64,000 nucleotides of DNA from Acanthosoma haemorrhoidale (lineage: Eukaryota > Arthropoda > Insecta > Hemiptera > Acanthosomatidae): assembly GCA_930367205.1 (NCBI GenBank), contig OV884011.1:166419226-166483225 (forward strand), in the 5' to 3' direction. Position 1 is the stretch's first letter. Each line of letters starts with the position of its first letter. A program made the position numbers and the translations under genes. Under the pieces are notes generated by a model. It was not told where the DNA came from, ran no database searches, and saw only the letters and a list, made by a program, of their open reading frames with translations. Below are positions 13,401 through 23,900 of the stretch, piece by piece.

Positions 13401-13672
13401 TTGCATCTTTGGTCCAGTTATCGAAGCATTTGTTAGAAGTTAAAAAGTTTCATTCACATTTTTCACTCCTTCCCATTTTGTTACATTTTTTTTTTTTTTT
13501 AACAGGTGGTGATCAGGAAGATGCAGCTTCTGACACATCATCCGTAAAAATGAAATTGAAGTTGAAAGGAGGTAGTAGAACTCGCCAGAGCGCCGGAGGG
13601 GGTAAGAGGAGGAGGAGGAAATACATCTCAGAAGACGAAGACGAAGACCAAAGCGAAGTTTCTTTAATTTAG
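1469..13672 (+). CDS. brm: Brahma, SWI/SNF chromatin-remodelling ATPase (3' 14 exons)
   Basis: DNA-translocase subunit of the BAP/PBAP (SWI/SNF) remodelling complex; acts in the nucleus. Exons with consistent phase and GT-AG borders: 1469-1604, 1999-2238, 6208-6385, 6472-6714, 6793-6959, 7035-7220, 7971-8301, 8402-8632, 10693-10881, 10959-11066, 11173-11375, 12280-12406, 12541-12715, 13506-13672. Together they give 892 residues in one open frame. Visible motifs, numbered from the first complete codon: Walker A GLGKT (about 94-98), DEGH box (193-196), [21 protein letters not shown], and HRIGQ (502-506). A SnAC-like acidic/basic segment starts with VPDDEM. The bromodomain begins near [10 protein letters not shown], and its acetyl-lysine-binding Asn is in NAQTYN (N801). 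The tail has VKMKLKLK and a Lys/Arg- then Asp/Glu-rich end, as in insect Brahma. The N-terminus is outside the window. All motifs are intact, so the gene looks functional despite several intronic transposons. Confidence 0.96.
1605..1998. other. brm intron, nothing else seen
   Basis: 394-bp AT-rich intron between donor GTAAAA and acceptor TTCATTAG. No further feature was recognised. Confidence 0.7.
2379..2934 (-). repeat. 3' LTR of the retrotransposon (element orientation)
   Basis: Direct copy of 5410-5968. The two look identical except in the A-rich end near 2395-2445, where there are substitutions and small indels. In element sense it begins TGTTATGATA and ends ATTACAAT. Each LTR contains the same 76-codon frame on the minus strand (2568-2798 here), starting [13 protein letters not shown]. 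It is hydrophilic, unrecognised and of unknown status. Confidence 0.88.
3375..3910. repeat. 234-bp tandem repeat inside the LTR element
   Basis: The block around ATTTTAATACAATACAATAA recurs at 3381, 3615 and 3849, a period of 234 bp with about 2.3 copies. The first two copies differ by few bases. It is non-coding and AT-rich, between the gag-like frame and the 3' LTR. Confidence 0.8.
4145..5263 (-). CDS. Coiled-coil gag-like protein of the LTR element
   Basis: A 372-residue frame that is the first after the primer-binding site, the position of gag. It is very rich in Lys, Glu, Asn and Asp. Residues about 60-155 form a long heptad-type coiled coil with internal repeats ([11 protein letters not shown] twice, EGFKEQ-type units). 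A second charged helical stretch spans about 160-260, and the end is basic. I see no zinc knuckle and no protease motif, so assignment as gag rests on position and coiled-coil character. A host-derived or unrelated retroelement accessory protein is possible. The start at 5263 is the first ATG and fits the leader length. Confidence 0.55.
   Translation of the reverse strand: MEKDKHSVNINPNEQTIIDRYVDNKENEFYNRQPRACTSVSNNDQNFSLNESSREESEMQKLFRLMMEKLDENNRKLEETKSDMAENKRDLNEKLDENNRKLEEFNENMNKKLDEQNRILNEGFKEQSRILDEGFKEQNMNENFEKLNKRLDIFEQRLQNPFKELNVNLDKETDLKPELGNQINDFKEDRLETESKLVDYERELIKNNLDTHINDNNDSKKEISEQKLQNSFKQSDVQLDEKIHPLKREIKFEKQKTCINNEPVINPDVRQIINDNDNLEIQQFRNSDSVKNISKIKSIIGKSLNWKRFQFNILYHASEISFGEFNRNNIKINKWKECKNSSRDVFNTMEYNYKKKRKKIAIPYYYEIMVIG
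5390..5406 (-). other. Primer-binding site (tRNA-Lys type)
   Basis: On the minus strand this reads TGGCGCCCGAGAACAGG, starting 3 nt from the LTR edge. TGGCGCCCGA-A-CAG is the classic tRNA-Lys primer-binding core. It defines 5410-5968 as the 5' LTR and the minus orientation. Confidence 0.75.
5410..5968 (-). repeat. 5' LTR of the retrotransposon (element orientation)
   Basis: 559-bp partner of 2379-2934, next to the primer-binding site. It contains the same 76-codon minus-strand frame at 5602-5832. Near-identity of the LTRs outside the A-rich end implies a fairly recent insertion. Confidence 0.88.
7232..7326. mobile_element. 95-bp mariner-derived MITE in a brm intron
   Basis: Flanked by TA on both sides (7230-7231 and 7327-7328). 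The ends are inverted copies of the terminal repeats of the mariner at 17269-18508 (core TGGTCTGAAAAGTTTCCGAC at the left). The few internal bases join that element's left subterminal sequence (CAACATGAA...TAAATAAAAGCT) straight to its right end (TTGTTAGGTCGG). It is an internal-deletion derivative of the same family. Confidence 0.85.
9040..10006 (-). mobile_element. piggyBac-type transposon remnant flanked by TTAA
   Basis: TTAA target sites sit at 9040-9043 and 10003-10006. The ends inside them are inverted and similar: CCCCTTGACATACAA at the left and CCTCTTGACGTACAA (complement) at the right. On the minus strand, frame-shifted translation gives piggyBac-like blocks in order. First comes an acidic region (about 9660-9600, SDDGS...[12 protein letters not shown]). 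Then ETNRYAAQ, a W-P-T-E-AYFALL block, and MYWSKQ...TPIFSKI near 9130. The sequence jumps to the terminal repeat before the catalytic core would be complete. It is a dead, 3'-deleted copy. Confidence 0.75.
11376..12279. other. brm intron, nothing else seen
   Basis: 904-bp AT-rich intron. I recognised no exon, transposon end or repeat in it. Confidence 0.5.
12782..13110. repeat. Imperfect direct duplication in the last-but-one brm intron region
   Basis: A block beginning GTTGTT and running through TGGAG-CCCAAAGGC...AATAGAATATT occurs at about 12790 and again at about 12960. It is followed in both by similar AT-rich sequence. The copies are clearly diverged and non-coding. Confidence 0.5.
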
Positions 13673-13939
13673 TTCCACCTGTTTATTTGTTCGCATCTTA
13701 TCTTTCCTTTACTACTTATTAGTGATATCGGTGGGCGGTACCTATCTGGGAGAAGCTAAGCTTTTTAGTTGACTTTAGTGAAATTTCGTACTGATGCTAA
13801 GGTCTTGTCTATTGATAGTTCTTATTGTACCACAGTATAATATGAGACGTAAGTAGTCTTAAAACGCCAGTGATTCATCTACATAATAACTGATTGTGCA
13901 TTGTTATGTAAAGTATTATTAAATGTACTTTATAGTTTT

Positions 13940-13945
13940 AATAAA
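13940..13945 (+). promoter_or_regulatory. Candidate brm polyadenylation signal
   Basis: AATAAA about 270 bp after the brm stop codon, in AT-rich 3' flank. Further variants lie downstream, so the site actually used is not determined. Confidence 0.4.
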
Positions 13946-13949
13946 TTGA

Positions 13950-15284
13950 CTCTGTACTATTAAATATCCAGTTATATTGATTTAGCACATATGTATTAAT
14001 ATAAATGTAACTGACTACTTTGTAGTAGTGTGATCTGTAGAATGAAAATCATTTGAGTTTTATTTAAAAAAAAAAAATTTTTTTTAAACTTTTTAGAGCA
14101 TTTATTAATTGTATTGAATGTAAATTTTTTTTACCATTATATTAGTCATTTTAATATTATATATTTGTGGTGTAAAACCCTGTGTATTTATTTTATATAT
14201 AAATATATTTAAAACCTGGAAAACAGGTTATAAACAACTCATTGTTGTATTTCTGTGTTTCCTACCAATTGTATGTAGAAACATATAATCGACTATAATT
14301 ATAAAAAGCCATTATCTTTTTTTTTGTTCACAGCTTTTTTGTGACCTGTGATTGAGCTAGTAGCATGATATTTTGCATTTACTTGATGCCCCATTAATGA
14401 TGCGGAATATTAAGACAACCACCCTAAAAAAAATAAAGGGTGACTTATTAATTACATCTAAATTAAAAAATATATATTTTTATATCATGTTAAGTAGGGT
14501 ATGAAATTATTGATCTTGGCTTCCTAATTAGTAATATATAGCAAGTATCTTAAGACTATCATTACAAAAAACAATTTTTTCTTTTAACTAATTTTTGTTT
14601 TTAATTTTAAAACTTGATAATAAATAACATAGTTACTTGAATTATAAAGAATGAAAAAGGGAGCCAAATTAAGGGATATTTCTCAAATAAAAAAAACTAT
14701 GAATTTGTTAAATTTGCATCTGATATTCTGAAATTATTGAATGAAAATTATGAAGAGCGGTTTGTGTATTGTATTGTGCGGTACAGCACACTTGACTAAC
14801 TTATTTATTTTTTAAAAAACCTGTTAGTTTCAATTCTAACGATTACTTATCCTATTTTGAAGAATACAATTATTTATTTTATATTTAACTGTGAAATCAA
14901 CCACTTTAATTAAAATGATGCCTGTTACATATGATTTGACCTTTTATATGACATAGGCTTTTTGTACCCATTTTAGTGCTTAATAACAAATTTATGGATT
15001 TATAGATCGTACATTATTATATACCATTGTGATGACGTTCCTCATTTAATTTTATTTATTCCTTACTACATGTTCCATAATTATATACATTTATCAAAGT
15101 GCATGCAAGATATTAACACATCGTTTTACAATGAGCGTATTTATACATTGATTAGTGAAGAAATAAAGCATTAAGTAATGCATGATAGCTTTATTTGTGA
15201 TAAGATCCTGGATGAACAGCACTACTAGCACAGGCACCGACCAAACTATTTTTGTACAAAGAGATATATTTAATTTTTTTACAA
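13950..15284. other. Intergenic, nothing recognised
   Basis: AT-rich 3' flank of brm with homopolymer runs. No coding or repeat feature could be supported. Confidence 0.5.
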
Positions 15285-15540
15285 AAATCCTTTAATCTCT
15301 TTCAAAATACTCTCCATTGGAGTCAATACTCCTGTCCAATCTTTTATTCCACTGTTCGAAACATTTTTTAAATTCCTCTTTGGTGATGCCAGTCAGGGCC
15401 TATGTCGTTTTTGTCTTTACTTCTTCAATGCCAGCAAAATGCTTTCCTTTTATGTCCCTTTTCATTCGGGGGAATCAAAATAAGTCACTGGGGGCTATAT
15501 AGAGTGAATAGGGAGGATGAGGTACAGTGGTCATACCATT
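15285..15540 (-). pseudogene. Mariner transposase C-terminal fragment
   Basis: The minus strand reads PHPPYS.YIAPSD followed by FPRMKRDIKGKHFAGIEEVK, then GITKEEFKKCFEQWNKRLD and NGEYFERD before a stop. This is the C-terminal third of a mariner transposase, and the third catalytic Asp (APSD) is visible. Two in-frame stops interrupt it. It belongs to a different mariner subfamily from 17269-18508, whose C-terminus differs. Confidence 0.8.
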
Positions 15541-16044
15541 TTCCATTGGCAGCCGTCGGTCGAGAAATAATCTTCACTTGAAATTCAATGTATTGAACTC
15601 CAACTCACTCCAGATTTCTCCACTTCTTCGATGGTCAGTCCATGACTATTTTGGGAATTTTTTTCGCATTCTTCTAATGCTGCTAATTAAGCTTTTCTGT
15701 TAGCAGTCTCTTCACTTACCCCATATTCATCTGAAGTTCTATTTTCATTAACTGTACAATTAGTCTTCAAAATACATGTCAAACTCGTTAACCATTTCGG
15801 GTCATATTAAGTATCACTGGCCGCAAAAATGTTATTAAAGATGAAGCATAGCTTTGATTATAAAGAATCAATACATACAAAATAATAATACACAGATTAT
15901 AAACATATAAAAAAAATACATGTGCATGTAGGGGAGTTTCTTTTTTTTTAATTTAACATTAATTGAAATAAAATAATTAATTTTTAAAGAAACTTGGCGT
16001 TTATCATCGACCAAATCTTTAAAATTTGTTTATATTTGTAGTTA
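15541..16044. other. Intergenic, unassigned
   Basis: Probably includes decayed upstream parts of the mariner fragment at its left end; otherwise AT-rich with no readable feature. Confidence 0.4.
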
Positions 16045-16440
16045 TTTTTTAAAATTGCTTGCACATGCATGTCAATCTTGATCTTCCCGCAGTTTTATTA
16101 TTTTTTAAAGTGGAAAATAGTTGTTCGCACAAATATATACTACCTAACATAGATAAAATATGTTTTATTTCCAATAACATATTGGGAAGTCGGTCAGGTA
16201 GGTGATAAATAATTATAGAAATGTGGACTCCCAACATCCATATATTTTTGTTTCAATAAAGAATCACACTGAACTTCGATTAGTTCCATTTATAAATTTA
16301 CATCCACAGTTTCAAGCATCAATGGATACAGAAGTAAATAATTGAGATTGATTTTTCACATTTGTTTTTTCGAATTCCTTTTCCAATAATTTAATTTGAT
16401 TGGCATATTCTGAAAACCTTAACTGTGGTGATTTTCATTA
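16045..16440 (-). pseudogene. hAT-type transposase C-terminal fragment
   Basis: On the minus strand, across a frameshift near 16185, blocks read ANQIKLLEKEFEKTN, then MELIEVQCDSLLKQKYMDVG, FYNYLSP, LPDRLPNMLLEIKHILSMLG, then SIYLCEQLFSTLKNNK and RSRLT. This is the hAT dimerisation region found in ZBED and GTF2IRD2-like transposase-derived proteins (G-S-Y-L-CEQ-FS-MK-NK-RSRLTD). Upstream domains are missing and the frame is broken. Confidence 0.75.
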
Positions 16441-16804
16441 TAGTGACTGGGAAGATTCAATGTATGCAATTTAGTAAACCAGCTAAGATGTGCAACGTCG
16501 AACAACAAGTATAGATTTACAAAAAATAAATTAAAAAGAAAGGACGAAGAAATATATCATTAATTAAGACTCGAGAGTTAATTATATTGCATTATATTAT
16601 AACAATAAAGTTTTATTCATTTTTTATTTGTATTAGATTTTTTAAAAGCTAACCTAAGTTCAAGAGGTTAGGAGCTGGTTTTCATCAGAATCGTTTAAGA
16701 AAGTTATACAATAGTCCTAATACTTGAAAATAGTTAGTTTTGAAAAAAAAATAATAATAGATCGAGATAATAAAAATAGATATATGGATCGATAATAATG
16801 GATT

Positions 16805-17045
16805 CTTTGTTGAGGAGAGAGAGTTTTGAAAGAAAATCTTTATTATGAAGTACAAGCAAAACACTGATATATACAAATATTAAGAGTTACGTTACTACAT
16901 ACTGTGCGGAATGTCTAGGCATAAGTGGGGTTTGGGGCTAAAGCTGAGACATATATGTATAAGAAAAGGATAAGATTCTGGGAAGTAGGAAGGTCTTGGA
17001 GGGTTGCAGGTTGCTTACTTAAAAATAACAGGAACCAATGAGTAA
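16805..17045 (-). repeat. Dispersed repeat, inverted copy of 49575-49800
   Basis: The reverse complement matches the ankyrin-array spacer over about 200 bp. Shared stretches include TATACATATATGTCTCAGCT, AGTAACGTAACTCTTAATAT and CTTCATAATAAAG. The AATAAAG near one end suggests the 3' end of a transcribed retroelement. The class is unknown. Confidence 0.75.
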
Positions 17046-17268
17046 CTTACATGAAGTCAGGAGGCAGCTATGCAGTTCTAAGCCCTTTTGAGGCTCAGCC
17101 TCAGGTAGGGCAGGAAAAAAAAAAAAGCTATGCAGTTGTGCCCCAGCCCCTTCTACTTGTTCTTAGCAAGATTATAAATATTATATATAAAGCAAGCATT
17201 ATAAAACTGAGGATTGATACTAAACGCCTCAAAATTGATGTAAACAAATTTTTTTCGGTGTATATATA

Positions 17269-18507
17269 CGAGGGTGGTCTGAAAAGTTTCCGACCTCAAC
17301 ATGAAGATAGCAGCAGTCGTAAATAAAAGCTAGTGAATTTCGTTGTTCATCTGTTGACAGTTACTCACCAAAGTTTCAGCCATTCTGGACGCGCAGTTGT
17401 GTAACTGTCGTTTGAGTGTCGAGATGAGTGTTTTTATGTAAATGGACAAAATCGAGTATCGAGCTGTCCTTAAATATTTGTTTTTGAAATCAATACGCCT
17501 ACACAAATCAAAGATGAGTTGGATTCTGTGTATGGAGACTCTACACCATCATTTACCACAGTGAAATTTTGGGCAGCTGAATTTAAACGTGGTCGTAAGA
17601 GCTTTGGAGACGATAAACGTTCGGGACGTCCAAAAACTGCAACTACCGATGAAAACATCGCCAAAGTTCACCAAATGGTGCTAGACGACTGCCGAATTAA
17701 AGTGAGAGAGATAGCAGAGGTTATGAACATGTCAAAAGAACGTGTTTGTCACATATTAAATCATCATTTAGAGATGAGAAAGCTGTCCGCGCGTTGGGTG
17801 CCGCGTTTGCTCACGCTAGACCAAAAACGTGTTCGAATGAACATTTCCAACGCTCTGTTGGCGCAGTTTAGGCGCCGATTAATTACTGTGGTTGAAACTT
17901 GGATACACCATTATACGCCTGAAACAAAAATACAGTCCAAACAGTGGACTGCAAAGGGGGAACCGGCTCCCAAAAAAGCAAAAACTGTTTTTTCGGCTGG
18001 GAAAGTGATGGCGACTTTTTGGGATAGTCATGGAGTTATTTTAATCGATTATCTTCAAAAAGGAAAAACCATTACAGGAGCATACTACGCATTATTACTT
18101 GACAAGCTGAAGGCAGAACTTGCGGAAAAACGGCCACATTTGCAGAAAAAGAAAATCCTGTTTCACCAAGACAACGCACCGTCTCACACCTCAGCGGTTG
18201 CCATGGCGAAAATCCATGAATTACGGTTTGAACTGCTTGACCATCCGCCTTACTCTCCAGATCTAGCCCCAAGCGACTTCTTTTTGTTCCAGCTGGAACC
18301 TCCAGCCTGTATGAAGAGGCAATCACTTTCGTGAACGATTATTTTGCAGAGAAAAACGCCGAGTACTATTTGGACGGGTTACAGAGATGGGAGCATCGCT
18401 GGGAGAAGTTTGTAGAGTTACAAGGAGACTATGTTGAAAAATAAAAAAATAAATCTGAAAAAACGTCTTGTATCTTTGTTAGGTCGGAAACTTTTCAGAC
18501 CACCCTC

Positions 18508-18508
<1 letters not shown>
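17269..18508 (+). mobile_element. Complete mariner transposon (1.24 kb)
   Basis: 28-bp terminal inverted repeats CGAGGGTGGTCTGAAAAGTT... (17269-17296) and its complement (18481-18508), each flanked by TA. Length and TA targets are typical of mariner. The transposase inside is broken. A 95-bp deletion derivative with the same ends lies in brm (7232-7326). Confidence 0.93.
17442..18444 (+). pseudogene. Mariner transposase, inactivated
   Basis: Starts MDKIEYRAVLKYLFLK, then shifts frame near 17490 into TQIKDELDSVYGDS, which stays open to 18334. The helix-turn-helix region (VREIAEVMNMSKERVCHIL) and WVPRLLT linker are present. The D,D34D triad is damaged. The usual DETW carries Val for Asp (VVETW, about 17890); the second (HQDNAPSH) and third (APSD) Asp are intact and 34 residues apart. 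About seven residues before VVETW are missing. Near 18290 a deletion and frameshift break the C-terminus, whose remainder (YFAEKNAEYYLDGL...HRWEKF) runs in another frame to the stop at 18442. Confidence 0.9.

Positions 18509-18548
<40 letters not shown>
18509..18548. repeat. (TA)20 microsatellite
   Basis: Uninterrupted TA dinucleotides directly abutting the right end of the mariner. The TA target probably lay in or seeded this run. Confidence 0.95.
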
Positions 18549-18552
<4 letters not shown>

Positions 18553-20287
18553 CTTTGACCTAATTATAAAGTAAATGATCCCCGTAACTATTAATAAATT
18601 AAAATTGACAATTCAATTTTCGAATCACCCGCCTTTGACATTGCGAATCTGAGAACGTCTTCTCTATCGATTTGACTGGAGTTTGTTGACTATTGAGATT
18701 AGCGGCTGTAAGAGTTGAACTATACACAAAAGATAACTGTACGTGAAATGAAAGGCGCTGCCCCGTTTCTCTTCACATTCCATATCATTGGATCTTGCGG
18801 CCTAATAACGCGGAATATATATAAATAGAACATCTTCCACTATACAGGTCCTCCTTATATTTGTAAATTGTGACGCAACAGAATTAGTGGCGACCGGCGT
18901 AGTTATATAAGTTTCCTCATGCGATAAATACTTTACTTTTAACAACCCCTTGTTAAAATGTCGTTACATTATTATGTACTATAGAAAAACAGATATGAGA
19001 CTGAACTATAGAACAACCCATTTTTGCACGGTTCGTTTTTCCGAAACAACCTAAAACAAGATAAAGAATTTGTGAAGTGTAAGCTGATGATACCAACCGC
19101 TAGGGTGGGGGTATAAAGGTCTCTTCCTGTCATTTTCACTAGTCACAAAAGAGATCCGGCTACGGCAGGTATTGTCAGTCACTTCTATTATTGTAGTATA
19201 AATATACTTAGATATAATATGAAATTTACTTTGTAGTATACAAGCTTATGAATATACATTTGGTAATTAATATTAAGTAACATTTAACAATTTAATGATT
19301 GTTGTTGATCGGTATCGTTTTGAATATACTTAAAAATGCTTAACACCTCCACTTTTTGTAATTAGACTAGATGAACTTACAACTATATGATACTATCATC
19401 GACTATATTAATCAAAAACAAGTTTCCCTGATGGCTTTCAAAATGCTCATCAACAACTTAGGCCCTTTTTAACACTCGGTACAGCGACAGTATATTTTTC
19501 TAATGATTACTTTGAGGGTAGTTTAAATACTGATAACAATTATCTCTGAGAACTACTTGAAATTATATAAATCAACTCTCATAGTTGTTTGTATACCATT
19601 GCAGAATTTCCTTTTAGAAATTTAAACGCTCAGCTGTAATGAAACTGAGAAAGATCTTCAGTACTAGTAGCCTCGCATGAAACTTTATCTAATATAACTT
19701 GAAGAAGCATACAATTTTTATTAGAAAAGTCATAAAAAATATTCTAGGAGAGATATTCACCTAAAACCCATAACGAAAATAAACTGAGTGTCTTTCCAAT
19801 TTTTGTAATATAAAATCGATAAGAATTCTCTCCTATTAAACATCTAAATAAGTTGACAATGTTTGAAGTGCTGTCAGCTCCAAGAAACAATTAAATAATT
19901 CTTATTTGAGTTAATCTGCTTTATCTAAAGGAAGCTTTTTGGTAACACAACATACAATTATTTTGAGGAAAAATTTTGACAAACTTCGAAATCCGTTCAC
20001 AGTTAAAACTCTCCAAAATAATAATTTCAAATGGTGATGTAATTATAAATTTCAAATTATAGTTCGACCAAACAACAAAATATGTTTTATGCAATTATAA
20101 TCCACTCAAGCCCTGATGGATATTATTAATCATATAATAATAGGAAGTCGAGCTTTTTCATTTTTTACCCTACTTAATATCAGCCATTATTTATTACTTA
20201 TTTATCGGTTAAAATAAAGTTTAAAATGGTTCCACAGGTTTTTTTTATGTTTGTTAAAATGAACAACTAACAAAAAATACATTATAT
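18549..20287. other. 5' flank of the dehydrogenase gene
   Basis: AT-rich. It holds the candidate core promoter at 19112-19140. From about 20140 on it is homologous to 35660 onward (duplicated dehydrogenase first exon). Otherwise unassigned. Confidence 0.4.
19112..19140 (+). promoter_or_regulatory. Candidate TATA plus initiator promoter
   Basis: TATAAAGG at 19112 is followed about 26 bp on by TCACT (A at 19138), close to arthropod TATA and initiator spacing. The coding exon at 20921 follows a splice acceptor, so the gene should have an upstream non-coding exon. A donor-like CAG|GTATTG near 19167 could end it. Inference only. Confidence 0.25.
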
Positions 20288-20770
20288 TGTTGTGATATTA
20301 GATATTGTGTAGTTTGTATATAAATATTTAATCCAACCTTGAATCAAGAAGGCAAACAAAAACAATTGAGAGTGGAGGAAAAAACAAAAGGTAGTTGTGG
20401 TTGGGATAAAGAAAACACACAGAACATAATTCAATCTAGTTTTGGGATCAGCCCGTAATACATATTATTAGCTTGAGATTGTGAGTAAGAAAAACTTAAA
20501 AACTTTGTTGGTTAGTGGTCATTGACTTGAAGCAGAACGGAAGAGAAATAACACGAAGAGAAGAAGTATTAATTTTGTTTAAAGAATGAAGAGAATTAAA
20601 GAAGAAAAGGAATCAAATTTATAAACAAGTATTTATATAATTAATATAAGTTTATTTTTTTAATTTGTAATTAAATTCATCTTTTTGCCAGAATTATTTT
20701 TGTTAATAGAACCTAATAATAAATAATAAAAAAAAAAATTTAAAGTTAAAGAATAAAAAATAAAATTACG
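20288..20770 (+). repeat. Dispersed repeat with LTR-like left end, copy 1
   Basis: Starts TGTTGTGATATTAGATATTG and has a TATATAA soon after, with AGCCCGT-ATACAT and TTTTGCCAGAATTA blocks. It is homologous to 24220-24790. It interrupts sequence that is continuous in the duplicated locus near 35800, so it inserted after that duplication or was lost there. It could be a solo LTR; the class is undetermined. Confidence 0.65.
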
Positions 20771-20920
20771 ATATCTTTCAAAGAACATAATAATATATAA
20801 TTAGACATAGTAGGTGCATGTCATCAAAGATTTATGTATAATATTATCCTATTTTGTTGTATTGTACTCTGCTTAAAATAAATGTGAATATGATATTCAT
20901 ATGAACTTGACTTTTACAGA

Positions 20921-23900
20921 ATGGGTTGGTTCTTCAGTAGCAGATGTGAAAGTAAGAAGCGGCTTGATGGTCAAGTTGCCGTGGTAACTGGCTGCAATAC
21001 CGGCATTGGTAAATTCACAGCCTTAGATTTAGCAAGAAGAGGTAAGCTTTATTAACATAATTACCAGAATTAATCGAGATAATTTATTGGAATTTTTGTG
21101 TTTTTTATTCCTGTGTTTTTCATGAAAACTCTTTAACAGGTAAAGTTATGGTGTTTGCTCATTATTTCAAAAAGGATGAAATCACTGAGGGTATTTCTAT
21201 TACAGAAACTTCATTTGTAGTAATTATATTTTCCGAGAGATTCAAATCCAAATTTTTGAAGAGATGATCAGTGATTTCATTCTCAATAAGACAGTCTGAA
21301 AATGAATATTATAGCTGTTGGCTAATTAGAAGGCAAAGAATGAAAAAAAAAAAAAAAGTGAAATCACAGAATTTTCATATTTTTTAGTTCTTAACAGAAA
21401 CGAATCGGAATTTAAAAATAATTTTTATAGCCATCCTATTTTTGCTAATTATTCACTGAACCGACTTTGTCCTAATCCTTCAAATCACCATAACTAATAC
21501 AATGTTTTATATGTAGGTATTCATATATTTATTTTTGCTTACTAAATTAATAAAAAGATTTTCAATGATATTTTTTATTCCAGTTTTACATCATGAATGT
21601 TATTTTTGTAACACTAGGATAGGAAATAGTATTGTTTTAAAATATATTTTTGAAAAAGTAAAAAATCAATTTATACCAGGCCTCCCTGATTCCATAAATT
21701 GTAAAATAATTGATATGTCATTTGTAGCTGTATTAAAAAATTTTAACAGATCATCTGTCATTAATAACAATCAAAAGACTATATTACAGAATGATTGTCT
21801 TCTTTCTTCGGTTGACATAATAGCTTGGTCATTGCCGAACTTGGAATGGAGAGGGAGTGGTGTACCCAAAAAGCTAAATGGGTAATGGTTCTTCCCTGAA
21901 ATCCTGAAAAAAATATATATTTATTACAAATAATATGTGATGGCCTAACTGGTACAAAATATCTTCATTGTATTACCCTCAAGCCCAAAATGAGAGACCT
22001 TTTAATCTTAATTTTAAACAGATTTCTGATTTTTCATAATGTCTAAAGACATTAATGCTGAGAGAAATCCAAATATATTCCATAAAATAAAAGTTTTGAA
22101 ATTGTGTATTTAATACCGTCAAAGCTGATTGAAATTCTCAGTTTCTTTCCTTTGTTTTAAAGCCATTTTCAGTTACGATGGTTCGACAAATAAAATTAAG
22201 GGATTAAATAAAACAAGTTCTTAGCCCACCAACTTCATGATGTTGTACCTTTATGATCTTAATTTAACTTCTATAAGTTAAAAAAAAACTTAGTTTCTAA
22301 TTGATGTAAGTAAATTTTAATTGTACTTACTAATAAGCTTATTTTGAAAGAAATCAAATATCCTTGTGAGAAACTTTGGCATCAGAAAATAGATGTATGA
22401 TTTTTCTATTTAACTATTTAATGTCTATTTGGTCTAAGACATTTTTGATTGAAACCGCCTTTGTCAAAAGTGTTATCTATTTGAAATATGTTAGGCGCCC
22501 ATGTCGTGATGGCCTGCAGAAGCTTAGGTAAAGCCGAAGAGGCAGCGAATGATATTCGAAATGAAGTACCTAGCGCCAGTTTAGAAATCATTCAGTTGGA
22601 TCTGTCTTCTCTGGATTCAGTCAGAGAGTTCTACAAGAAATTTTCATCTACTCATAAATCTCTTCAAATTCTCATCAACAATGCAGGTAATGAAGGAGAC
22701 AGTCAATATATTAGATAATTTGTTTCTTAAAATTTTTATGACACTACAGATCTGTTGCTAACAAGGATTTTATCCAATGATCGAATTTTAATTAAACATT
22801 TACCAAAAAAACTGAACCAATACAAAAAAAAACATTTTTGAATAGCTAATCTCGTTAACTAAGCACTCGCAACCTTTAAAAACATTGCACAATCCAATTG
22901 AGAGGGCTACGATGTAGTCCATTGGTTTAAAATTTTCTGTGAGTCTAGCCACCATTGGTGTGATGTTTTGTAGGGTTGCGAGAGTTTTGGAATTTACTAG
23001 GCTAGCATTTGTATTGCTCAAAGGTACAGCACCTGGTTGGAGATTGGGAGGTCCCAGGTTCAAGCCCTGGGCCCTGCCACTATGTTTTTTCTTTAGCTAA
23101 TAATTATAAAAACTTTTGTGGAATCAATACCGCAATTTTTAATAAATACTAATATGATATATCTTAATGTTATTCATATTATTAAAGATAGATATAAGGG
23201 TTACATTCTGATAGAGGGTTTAGGTAAGGGTGTGAAGGTAAGAGATAGCGGAGATAAGCACAGGGACCAATAGGAACAGTCCATGTTAATAACTTAGGTG
23301 GTTGTGGAAAATAGTAGCATATGATAGCTGTGAAAGAGATATGACCTATTTTGGTAAGGGGGACTGAAGAGAAAGGACAACTCTGTACGTATTTCATGCT
23401 AACTGTGAGTGCCTAATATGATTTATGATTCTCCGCCATTAGAAACAGTTTAAATGTTCATAATTAGTGTTAGATATAAGAGTATTAATGCTTAGGATAG
23501 TTTTAATTAAAAGTGTGGATGTTAAGTTTTCCTGAACCCAACTACAGTTTTTGTTATTATATACAATAGTCGATTCATAAATAAATCGATATCAATAAAG
23601 TTTTTTTGATTATGAATATCCCTTAATGAGTAAATTCACTATCTATTTATCTGAGATTTCAATGGTTCTTGTTAATTATTTAGGAAAACTCTGGTTAAAG
23701 AAAAAATACAAGATTTTACAAAATTTACACTAATTTTAATTGAATACCCATAACAATTTCAATATTCCAATAATTTTATTATTCACCTTTATATTCAACT
23801 CCACAATGGCCAAATCCACTATCTCTTATACATCATCATTTTTGCTTCTAATGTCCAACTTGGTTTGCCATGCTTTCAGCAATATCCAGTTCCATCCACT

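Noticed and set aside
21535..21885. 116-codon open frame in the dehydrogenase intron
   Set aside because: No recognisable domain, AT-rich composition, inside a well-defined intron, and no repeat context. Treated as chance.
23009..23085. Functional tRNA gene
   Set aside because: The T-arm is good, but the 5' side cannot form an acceptor stem with CCCTGCC.
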